In this document: positions 1-7,773 of the stretch, one piece after another
How the letters are laid out: each line of letters begins with the position of its first letter
Position numbering within the stretch: position 1 is the stretch's first letter
Origin: Lysobacterales bacterium
Lineage (GTDB): Bacteria > Pseudomonadota > Gammaproteobacteria > Xanthomonadales > SZUA-5
Assembly: GCA_024710675.1 (NCBI GenBank)
Contig: JANJUH010000498.1
Coordinates: 1 to 7,980, forward strand
Reading direction: 5' to 3'
DNA length: 7,980 nt
Program-made: the position numbers and the translations under genes
The notes under the pieces: model-generated
Told to the model about the DNA's origin: nothing
Database searches by the model: none
Seen by the model: the letters and a program-made list of their open reading frames with translations, nothing else

Positions 1-27
1 AACGACGGGGATTCGCCCTGGCGCCCC

Positions 28-48
28 AAAAAAAACCCCGGCGCGGGG
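28..48 (-). terminator. Intrinsic terminator of the aceBA operon
   Basis: Read on the minus strand, a perfect hairpin (CCCCG stem, 3-nt CGC loop, CGGGG) is followed directly by eight T residues (the A run at 28-35 on the plus strand). This is the textbook layout of a Rho-independent terminator. It lies about 85 nt after the aceA stop codon, and no gene intervenes, so it most likely ends the aceB-aceA transcript. Confidence 0.88.
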
Positions 49-95
49 CCGGGCTGGAGTGAGAGTCCTGAAACAGGTAACGGGCCCGTGGGCCT

Positions 96-124
96 GGCGG
101 GGCCGGCACTGGGGCCGGCCCGCC
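96..124 (-). other. GC-rich hairpin just after the aceA stop
   Basis: Arms at 96-107 and 114-124 are complementary apart from one bulged base, with a 6-nt loop. Nearly every pair is G:C, so the RNA hairpin should be very stable. It begins about 9 nt after the aceA stop codon and has no T tract, so it is not a canonical terminator. It could protect the mRNA 3' end from exonucleases or act as a pause site ahead of the true terminator at 28-48. The structure is seen in the sequence; the role is inferred. Confidence 0.5.
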
Positions 125-132
125 ATTGTTGT

Positions 133-1422
<1,290 letters not shown>

Positions 1423-1425
1423 CGG

Positions 1426-3036
<1,611 letters not shown>

Positions 3037-3098
3037 CGGCGGTATCCCCGTCTGAAGCCGCGCAAACCCCTCCCAGGCCCTGTGCGGCGGTGTACCCG

Positions 3099-3127
3099 AG
3101 CCTAGCCAAGGGTTTGGGAGCCTGCAA
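3099..3127 (-). promoter_or_regulatory. Candidate sigma-70 promoter of aceBA
   Basis: On the minus strand TTGCAG (3122-3127) and TAGGCT (3099-3104) are separated by exactly 17 bp. Each matches its consensus (TTGACA, TATAAT) at roughly four positions. Transcription would start near 3092 and give a leader of about 55 nt before the aceB ATG. This is the best match I saw in the vapC-aceB gap, but short motifs like these arise by chance and no operator was recognised. Confidence 0.35.
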
Positions 3128-3152
3128 ACCGAACCTTTGTCCGGGCAGAAGC

Positions 3153-3190
3153 GGGGCTGGGGGCTGGGGGCTGGGGGCTGGGGGCTGGGG
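3153..3190. repeat. 7-bp G-rich tandem repeat, potential G-quadruplex
   Basis: The plus strand has six runs of four or five G (3153-3156, 3159-3163, 3166-3170, 3173-3177, 3180-3184, 3187-3190), each separated by CT, i.e. about five copies of GGGGGCT. Six G runs with 2-nt loops fit a G-quadruplex on the plus strand (template for aceB), and the minus strand is correspondingly C-rich. The tract lies between the vapC stop and the candidate aceB promoter. Short tandem repeats of this kind can change copy number by slippage. The rest of the 3037-3255 gap shows no gene. Confidence 0.8.
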
Positions 3191-3255
3191 CGAGTGCGCG
3201 GGGGGCGTCGCGCCAGATCGAGGCCCCGCGGCAAGCGCCTGCGAGCACCTTCGCT

Positions 3256-3681
3256 TCAGATGAACCCGCGCAGCTCGGCAACGAGCTCCACGCCCTCTGC
3301 CCGCGCCGCGCGCAACAAGGGGCGATCGAGGCAGGCCAGCGGCAATCGGCGGCGCGAGGCCAGTTCGAGGTAGGCGGCGTCGTAGCTGGTCAAGGCGTGG
3401 CGCTGCGCCAGGGCCAAGGTGGTGGTCCAGGCGGCATGGTCGGTCTGGCCGTCGATGTCATCGACGAGGCTGCGCAGGTCCCTGGCGAGCGCCGGCACAT
3501 CTTCGGCCGGGATCCTCCGGCGACGCGCCGCGGACAGCAGGCCGTTACAAACTTCGAGCGACCAGTGTCCGGGAACACAAAGACCCTCGCCGGTCAGTCG
3601 GGCCCTGACCTGGTTCGCCAGCTCATGCTGTTCGTCGCGAAGGATCCAGGCCAGCGCGAGCGAGGCATCGACGACGAACAC
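3256..3681 (-). CDS. vapC: VapC-family PIN-domain toxin
   Basis: Predicted type II toxin: a PIN-domain, Mg2+-dependent ribonuclease that blocks translation by cutting RNA when its antitoxin is lost. The 141-aa length is typical. The four acidic residues of the PIN active site are visible: Asp5 in the opening FVVDASLALAWIL, Glu43 in WSLEVCNGL, Asp101 in TSYDAAYLELA, and Asp119 in ACLDRPLL. The start codon is GTG (3679-3681), with an AGGA about 8 nt upstream, overlapping the end of the antitoxin gene. It begins 3 bp after the antitoxin stop, the usual order for this module, so the two are probably translated together. The RNA target cannot be read from the sequence. The active site looks intact, so the toxin is probably functional. 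Confidence 0.92.
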   Translation of the reverse strand: MFVVDASLALAWILRDEQHELANQVRARLTGEGLCVPGHWSLEVCNGLLSAARRRRIPAEDVPALARDLRSLVDDIDGQTDHAAWTTTLALAQRHALTSYDAAYLELASRRRLPLACLDRPLLRAARAEGVELVAELRGFI

Positions 3682-3684
3682 CGC

Positions 3685-3927
3685 TCAGATCCTGCGACCC
3701 TCTTCGACCAGTTCGCGGGTACTGATCGGACCGCTGTCATGCGCCTGCTGGTACTCGGCGATCCGCTCCAGCGCCGCCAGTCGCTCCGCGGAAGCACCCC
3801 AGCCCACGGGCCGCAGCTCGGCAATGGGCTGGCCATGCCGGGTGATCACGTAGCGCGCCCCCTTGCGGACGTCCTCCAGCAATTCGGAGAGCCTGGTCTT
3901 GGCCTCGTAGGCGCCGATTTCCGACAT
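3685..3927 (-). CDS. Phd/YefM-type antitoxin of the vapC module
   Basis: Predicted antitoxin that binds and neutralises the adjacent VapC toxin and represses the shared promoter. It is 80 aa long, typical of the family. Residues 1-40 are the DNA-binding, dimerising Phd/YefM fold, recognisable from EAKTRLSELLEDVRKGARY followed by VITRHGQPIAELRPV. Residues from about 43 onward form a charged C-terminal tail (AERLAALERIAEYQQ, then ISTRELVEEGRRI) that should wrap the toxin. The ATG at 3927 has no strong Shine-Dalgarno sequence. It lies 78 bp after ffh and 3 bp before vapC. A short inverted repeat over a possible -10 box lies just upstream, fitting autoregulation. The name vapB is often used for such partners, but the fold is Phd-like rather than AbrB-like. 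Confidence 0.9.
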   Translation of the reverse strand: MSEIGAYEAKTRLSELLEDVRKGARYVITRHGQPIAELRPVGWGASAERLAALERIAEYQQAHDSGPISTRELVEEGRRI

Positions 3928-3943
3928 GACACGCGTCCGATGA

Positions 3944-3963
3944 ACTGGTCGGCGTCCAGTCTA
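3944..3963 (-). promoter_or_regulatory. Candidate promoter/operator of the toxin-antitoxin pair
   Basis: A 17-bp inverted repeat (ACTGG, 7-nt spacer, CCAGT; 3944-3960) lies 17-33 bp before the antitoxin ATG. It overlaps TAGACT (minus strand, 3958-3963), a plausible -10 box. No good -35 box is present at the expected distance. Antitoxins of this family commonly bind palindromes over their own promoter, so this is the natural operator candidate; the arms are only 5 bp and chance is not excluded. Confidence 0.35.
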
Positions 3964-4005
3964 AACGATTCCGATGGACACCGGTGCCCCAGCGCAAGAC
4001 CTGGC

Positions 4006-5415
4006 TCACCGCTTCGGCGGCATTCCCCGCCCGGGCAGGCCGAAGCCCGGCCCCGGACCCATGCCGCCACCCATCGCGCCACCGCGCAGCGCGCGCATTA
4101 GGCCCTTGATGCCGCCGGAGGAGACCTTCTTCATCATCTTCTCCATCGTCATGTACTGCTTCAGCAGCTTGTTGACGTCCGAAGGCTGGGTGCCCGAGCC
4201 CTTGGCGATGCGCGCCTTGCGCGAACCGTTGAGCAAATCCGGGAAGCGGCGCTCCCTGGGCGTCATCGAGTTGATGATCGCGACCATCTTGCGCATCTCC
4301 TTGTCGCCCATCGCGCCGACGGCCGCGGTGTCGCCCACCTTCGGCATCATCGGCAGCTTCTCCATCAGCGAGCCGATGCCGCCCATGGTCTGCATCTGGG
4401 TGAGCTGGTCGCGCATGTCCTCGAGATCGAACTTCTTGCCGGCGACGACCTTCTTCGCCAGCTTCTCCATCTTGTCCTGGTCGGTCTTGCGGGTGACGTC
4501 CTCGATCAGCGACAGCACATCGCCCATGCCGAGGATGCGCGAGGCGACGCGATCCGGGTGGAAGGGCTCGAGCGCATCGAGCTTCTCGCCGGCACCGAGG
4601 AACTTGATCGGCCGCCCGGTGATGTAGCGCACCGAAAGCGCGGCACCGCCGCGGGCGTCGCCGTCGGTCTTGGTCAGGATGACGCCGGTCAGCGGCAGCG
4701 CCTCGGCGAAGGCCTTGGCGGTGTTGGCCGCGTCCTGGCCGGTCATCGAGTCGACGACAAAGAGCGTCTCGATCGGGTTCAGCACGCGGTTGAGCTCGGC
4801 GACCTCGGCCATCATCGCCTCGTCGATCGCGAGGCGGCCGGCGGTGTCGACGATCAGCACATCGGCCATCTGCCGGCGGGCGGCGTCGAGCGCGGCGCGG
4901 GCGATGTCGAGCGGCTTCTGCTCGGGCGTGCTGGCGAAGAAGCTGGCACCGACTTGCCCGGCCACGGTCTCGAGCTGCTGGATCGCGGCCGGACGGTAGA
5001 CGTCGCAACTGACCACCATGACCCGCTTCTTGCGTCGCTCCATCAAGAGGCGCGCGAGCTTGCCGGTGGTGGTGGTCTTGCCCGAGCCCTGCAGGCCGGC
5101 CATCAGCACGACGGCAGGCGCCGGGCAATTGAGGTTCAGCTCCTCGTTGCGCGTGCCCATGACCTTGACCAGCTCGTCGTGGACGATCTTGATCAAGGTC
5201 TGGCCCGGCGTCAGGCTCTGCAGCACCTCATGGCCGATCGCGCGCGCCTTGACGCGCTCGATCAGGGCCTGCACGACGGTCAGCGCGACATCGGCCTCGA
5301 GCAGTGCGATGCGCACCTCGCGCAGGGCTTCGCGGATGTTCTCCTCGGACAGCCGGCCGCGACCGCGCAGGCGATCGACGGTCTCGGACAGGCGCTTGCT
5401 CAGGTTCTCGAACAT
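4006..5415 (-). CDS. ffh: Signal recognition particle GTPase Ffh (SRP54)
   Basis: Protein subunit of the bacterial signal recognition particle. With 4.5S RNA it binds hydrophobic signal sequences emerging from the ribosome and, through GTP-dependent pairing with FtsY, delivers the ribosome to the membrane translocon. The 469-aa length is usual. Domains in order: N-terminal four-helix bundle (about 1-90); GTPase G domain with P-loop GLQGSGKT (107-114), DTAGR (190-194), TKTDGD (248-253) and GAGEKLDALEPF (274-285); and the methionine-rich M domain (about 325-440), with the 4.5S RNA-binding segment SRKARIAKGSGT (398-409). The tail after 440 is Gly/Met/Pro-rich. The ATG at 5415 gives the conserved MFENLSKRLS start, although no strong Shine-Dalgarno sequence precedes it. 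It lies 35 bp after the haloperoxidase-like gene and is followed by a toxin-antitoxin pair rather than rpsP-rimM-trmD. Confidence 0.98.
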   Translation of the reverse strand: MFENLSKRLSETVDRLRGRGRLSEENIREALREVRIALLEADVALTVVQALIERVKARAIGHEVLQSLTPGQTLIKIVHDELVKVMGTRNEELNLNCPAPAVVLMAGLQGSGKTTTTGKLARLLMERRKKRVMVVSCDVYRPAAIQQLETVAGQVGASFFASTPEQKPLDIARAALDAARRQMADVLIVDTAGRLAIDEAMMAEVAELNRVLNPIETLFVVDSMTGQDAANTAKAFAEALPLTGVILTKTDGDARGGAALSVRYITGRPIKFLGAGEKLDALEPFHPDRVASRILGMGDVLSLIEDVTRKTDQDKMEKLAKKVVAGKKFDLEDMRDQLTQMQTMGGIGSLMEKLPMMPKVGDTAAVGAMGDKEMRKMVAIINSMTPRERRFPDLLNGSRKARIAKGSGTQPSDVNKLLKQYMTMEKMMKKVSSGGIKGLMRALRGGAMGGGMGPGPGFGLPGRGMPPKR

Positions 5416-5428
5416 GGGAATCGCTACT

Positions 5429-5445
5429 CGGGAAAGTCAATCCCG
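5429..5445 (-). other. Short inverted repeat before ffh
   Basis: In the 35-bp gap before ffh, the minus strand carries CGGGA, a 7-nt spacer TTGACTT, and TCCCG. This 5-bp-stem hairpin ends 13 nt before the ffh ATG. It could affect translation initiation or be chance; the stem is short. The TTGACT in its loop resembles a -35 box, but the matching -10 position would fall on the ffh start codon, so I do not call a promoter. Confidence 0.25.
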
Positions 5446-5450
5446 GGACT

Positions 5451-7406
5451 TTACGTCCTCGCGATCCCGCGCGGAAGAGCCACCACGCCGATCGCCAGGA
5501 ACATCAGCACCAGGCCCAGCAAGGCGTGGCGGCCCGGCCCGGGCACTGGACGCGCGTCCGCCGCGCTGCCGTAGAGGCCATAAGCGCGCTCGAGCGCGGC
5601 GAGACCGACCTGGTGACCCAGCACGCGACCCGGAAGGTCGTCGAAGGTGGGGTGGATGCCGCCGTACAGGCGCGAGAGGCCGGCTTCGTCGGCGGCATCG
5701 AAATAGGTCGCCCACTGCAGGCGCATGGGCACGCTCGGACCAAACTCGAAACCGAGCGCGAAACCCTGCCCAGCGGTCGCCGCCAGCGCCTCGCCCAGGC
5801 CCCCTGGGAAATAGTCCGATCCGGTGAAGGAGGCGAGCACCTCTGCGGCTGCGCGACTGAAGCCGCTGTGGCCCGAGGTGTAGCCCGGGAAGGGTGGCGT
5901 CACGAAATTGCGCTGTTGGTAGGGAATCCAGCGTTCGCCGAGGATCCACGTCACGCCACCGGCCTGCGTCGCCGGGTTCGCCGGATGGCCGGCCCAGGCC
6001 CTGATCGCCACCTGGCCGACGAAGGCCGCGAGGTGCGCATGGCGCTGCCCGGGTGCGCTGGACTGCGCGGTCACCAGCTCGATCAGGCCCGGCACCAGCG
6101 GCAGGCCGTTCGGGTGGTAGCGCGGCGACGCGGGATCGCTAGCCTGGCCGAGCCCGGCCATGCCGCGGATCAGCGTGATCGGTCGCGAGGCCGCATAGCG
6201 GTGCTTGACCTCCCAGGTCGCGATGGCGTTGTCGTGCAGCGCCCCGTTGAGCAGCAGGTAGAGCTTGACGTCCCATTCCAGCCGGGAAACCTCGGGGCCG
6301 CGCCCGCGAATCCGCCGACTCAGCAGCGGATGGTCGGACACTTCGTTGGCGATCTCGTTCCAATGCCCGGGCGGCGTACTCGACTGCGGGCCGTCCGCCC
6401 AGAACTCGGCCAGCACGCGAGCGTAGTCACCCCTGAGGACCGGATTCGCGGCGTACGGCTGTCCGGTGACCGGATTCACGGGGTGGCCGGTACCGGCATT
6501 GCTGCCCAGCGGATTGTTGCCGAACACCGCCGGCGAGCGATCGATGACCGTGGGATCGGCCGGATCGAGCTCGGCGCTCAGCCGGATCAGTTCGACCACA
6601 TCCGCCCGCACGGTCCCATCGCCGGCAGCCCCCAGTTTCGGCGGCGCGCCCGGATCGATGTAGGGCAGGTTCGGGCCCGGCCGCACCAGCGCGAAGGGCG
6701 TGACATCGGCCCAGTGGGACGTCAGGAAGCTCTGCACACCCGGCGCGCCCGGCGGAATCAGCGGCTGCCAGGCGTTGATATCGGCCAGTGCACCGGTGCC
6801 CGGGAGGACCACCAGCATCGGGTTGTTGACGGGAAAGAAGGGCGTGGGATCGACGTAACTGCCGGCCTGGTTGGCGCCATCCTGCAATCCGTGGCCGATC
6901 AGTGCATCGGCGACGCGATGGCCGATCGCGGCGGCACTGTTACCGCTGGTGCTGGCGTCATCCGGATCGAGCCCCAGTTCGACCATGCACTGCCGCAGGC
7001 GCGGCAGGGTCGTGGCGGCGCCGGGCGACAAGCGGAAGCGATCGACGAGCAGTCGATGGGCGGCGTGGCTCAGAGCCGCCTCGCGCTGCGCCAGGCCCGC
7101 GGCCGCGGCTGCAGATTCGTCGGCGAGCACCGGCTGGGCGAGCGGATCGAAGGCTGCCCAGGTGTCGTACAGGGCGACCGACAGGTGGTAGAGGTTGCGT
7201 GCGTGAACGGTGGGCCGCGGGGCGTCGATGCGGATGGCCGCCAGTGCCTGTTCGTTCCAGGCCCGCGCTACGGAGGGAGCGGTGGCGCAATTCACCACGG
7301 CATACGCTTCCGATGCGGAGGGCAGGCGCAGGCTCGCGGCCTGCACCTCGCCCAGTCCCGTGCCAAGGAACAGGAAAGCGCCGAGCCCGGCGGAAAGAAC
7401 TTTCAT
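5451..7406 (-). CDS. Exported PAP2/vanadium-dependent haloperoxidase-family protein, C-terminally anchored
   Basis: Large (651 aa) secreted member of the PAP2/vanadium haloperoxidase superfamily. Residues 1-23 form a signal peptide, with likely cleavage after VQA. The N-terminal helical region has family-type segments: ARNLYHLSVALYDTWAAFDP (69-88), DINAWQPL (209-216) and FLTSHWADVTPFAL (227-240). The active-site signature is complete: KHRYAASRP (401-409, the KxxxxxxRP motif), TSGHSG (510-515, His513 as acid/base), and SRLYGGIHPTFD (578-589, SRxxxxxHxxxD with His585 as vanadate or phosphate ligand). These enzymes either oxidise halides with peroxide or hydrolyse phosphoesters, and the sequence alone does not decide which. 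Residues 619-651 form a Pro-rich PVPGPG, a hydrophobic helix (about 628-645) and a basic end (RGIAR), a three-part layout like an exosortase sorting signal or a simple membrane anchor. The ATG at 7406 has GAGG 7 nt upstream. Confidence 0.88.
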   Translation of the reverse strand: MKVLSAGLGAFLFLGTGLGEVQAASLRLPSASEAYAVVNCATAPSVARAWNEQALAAIRIDAPRPTVHARNLYHLSVALYDTWAAFDPLAQPVLADESAAAAAGLAQREAALSHAAHRLLVDRFRLSPGAATTLPRLRQCMVELGLDPDDASTSGNSAAAIGHRVADALIGHGLQDGANQAGSYVDPTPFFPVNNPMLVVLPGTGALADINAWQPLIPPGAPGVQSFLTSHWADVTPFALVRPGPNLPYIDPGAPPKLGAAGDGTVRADVVELIRLSAELDPADPTVIDRSPAVFGNNPLGSNAGTGHPVNPVTGQPYAANPVLRGDYARVLAEFWADGPQSSTPPGHWNEIANEVSDHPLLSRRIRGRGPEVSRLEWDVKLYLLLNGALHDNAIATWEVKHRYAASRPITLIRGMAGLGQASDPASPRYHPNGLPLVPGLIELVTAQSSAPGQRHAHLAAFVGQVAIRAWAGHPANPATQAGGVTWILGERWIPYQQRNFVTPPFPGYTSGHSGFSRAAAEVLASFTGSDYFPGGLGEALAATAGQGFALGFEFGPSVPMRLQWATYFDAADEAGLSRLYGGIHPTFDDLPGRVLGHQVGLAALERAYGLYGSAADARPVPGPGRHALLGLVLMFLAIGVVALPRGIART

Positions 7407-7427
7407 CGGAGAACCTCGTGCGGCGGG

Positions 7428-7456
7428 TCGACACCCTCGACAGGCGTCGAATCATA
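7428..7456 (-). promoter_or_regulatory. Candidate promoter region of the haloperoxidase-like gene
   Basis: On the minus strand TATGAT (7451-7456) matches the -10 consensus at five of six positions and lies 45 bp before the ATG. The expected -35 region falls inside the first REP unit and has no good match. Immediately downstream, TCGAC (7428-7432) and GTCGA (7446-7450) form an inverted repeat that could be an operator. This is plausible but unproven. Confidence 0.35.
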
Positions 7457-7521
7457 ACGGGGTGCCCTTGGGCGCGAACGGGATTGCCGCGAGATCCTTC
7501 GCGCGCAGAGCGCGCTCCTAC
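7456..7521. repeat. REPIN-like inverted pair, copy 1
   Basis: A plus-strand unit (7456-7482) and a minus-strand unit (7497-7521) face each other across 14 bp, giving the convergent geometry of a REPIN. The left unit has lost its GTAGGA head (AACGGG instead) and abuts the TATGAT box of the downstream gene, so this copy looks older or truncated. Confidence 0.6.
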
Positions 7522-7548
7522 GGTTGCCGGGGGTTGCGAGGCCTTCCC

Positions 7549-7643
7549 GTAGGAGCGCCCTCGGGCGCGACTGGGAAGCAGTGCAGGAGCGCCGTCGGGC
7601 GCGATCGGGATGCAATGTAGGAGTGCCCTTGGGCGCGATTGGG
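7549..7643 (+). repeat. 34-bp tandem array of three REP-like units
   Basis: Units start at 7549, 7583 and 7617, exactly 34 bp apart. Each has about 27 conserved bases plus a short variable linker. The exact spacing suggests tandem duplication of a unit plus linker, followed by divergence, rather than three independent insertions. The third unit is also the left arm of the second inverted pair. Confidence 0.75.
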
Positions 7644-7684
7644 CCTTGCGGCAAACCCGGTTCGCGCCCAAAGGGCGCTCCTAC
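7617..7684. repeat. REPIN-like inverted pair, copy 2
   Basis: Plus-strand unit 7617-7643 and minus-strand unit 7659-7684 are convergent copies separated by a 15-bp spacer. Both retain the intact GTAGGAG head, so the whole 68-bp element can fold into one long imperfect hairpin. This is the best preserved pair of the cluster and fits the definition of a REPIN. Confidence 0.7.
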
Positions 7685-7691
7685 GCCAGCA

Positions 7692-7724
7692 ACGCAAAGG
7701 GCCGCCCGGAGGCGGCCCTTGCGT
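7692..7724. terminator. Second strong hairpin downstream of the IPTL-CTERM gene
   Basis: Arms at 7692-7706 and 7711-7724 (ACGCAAAGGGCCGCC against GGCGGCCCTTGCGT) pair throughout apart from one bulged A, with a 4-nt loop. It lies about 50 nt beyond the stop codon of the gene ending at 7774. No T tract follows on either strand, so it may be a Rho-assisted or backup terminator, or an mRNA-stabilising stem. Confidence 0.5.
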
Positions 7725-7733
7725 CAAACCTAG

Positions 7734-7763
7734 GGCGGAACCGCGCCTTGCGCGGATTCCGCC
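7734..7763 (-). terminator. First hairpin downstream of the IPTL-CTERM gene
   Basis: Arms at 7734-7746 and 7750-7763 pair with a single bulged A and a 3-nt loop. It begins 10 nt after the stop codon, the usual place for a terminator stem. On the minus strand it is followed by CCTAGGTTTGACG, which has only three T in a row, so it is a weak intrinsic terminator by sequence. It forms a pair with the hairpin at 7692-7724. Confidence 0.55.
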
Positions 7764-7773
7764 GTTCTCACCC

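Larger units (their letters stand above)
7456..7684. repeat. Cluster of six REP-like palindromic units
   Basis: Six copies of a roughly 27-nt unit: GTAGGA head, GCGCCC/GGGCGC stem with a 2-3 nt loop, and a GA-starting tail often ending GGG. Copies: 7456-7482 (+, decayed head), 7497-7521 (-), 7549-7576 (+), 7583-7610 (+), 7617-7643 (+), 7659-7684 (-). The copy at 7497-7521 has the stem GCGCGC/GCGCGC, a compensatory change. Two copies have a G:T pair at the second position, and 7583-7610 has one mismatch next to the loop. Such elements are usually spread by a RAYT (Y1 tyrosine transposase), which is not in this window. They sit between the end of one gene and the promoter of the next, a usual REP location. 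Confidence 0.85.

Noticed and set aside
3037..3234. 66-residue N-terminal extension of malate synthase
   Set aside because: The frame is open, but the residues come from a 7-bp tandem repeat (PAPSPQP-like). The family N terminus and normal length begin at 3036.
3737..5128. 463-aa minus-strand frame spanning ffh and the antitoxin gene
   Set aside because: It is out of frame with both, and its translation is R/A/G/D-rich shadow sequence. The ffh and antitoxin frames are intact, so there is no fusion or frameshift.
5412..5440. TTGACT as a -35 box for ffh
   Set aside because: The corresponding -10 position would overlap the ffh start codon and has no resemblance to TATAAT.
5304..7457. 717-aa plus-strand reading frame opposite the haloperoxidase-like gene
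   Set aside because: It is longer than the real gene, but the minus-strand frame has a signal peptide, a complete active-site signature and a ribosome site. The plus-strand frame has none and runs across ffh and the promoter region.
7549..7684. CRISPR array
   Set aside because: The repeats are imperfect, palindromic, partly inverted and separated by only about 6-15 bp. There are no spacers of normal length and no cas genes.
7407..7733. Small reading frames on both strands of the REP region
   Set aside because: Their translations simply follow the repeated units in different frames, with no ribosome sites or recognisable domains.
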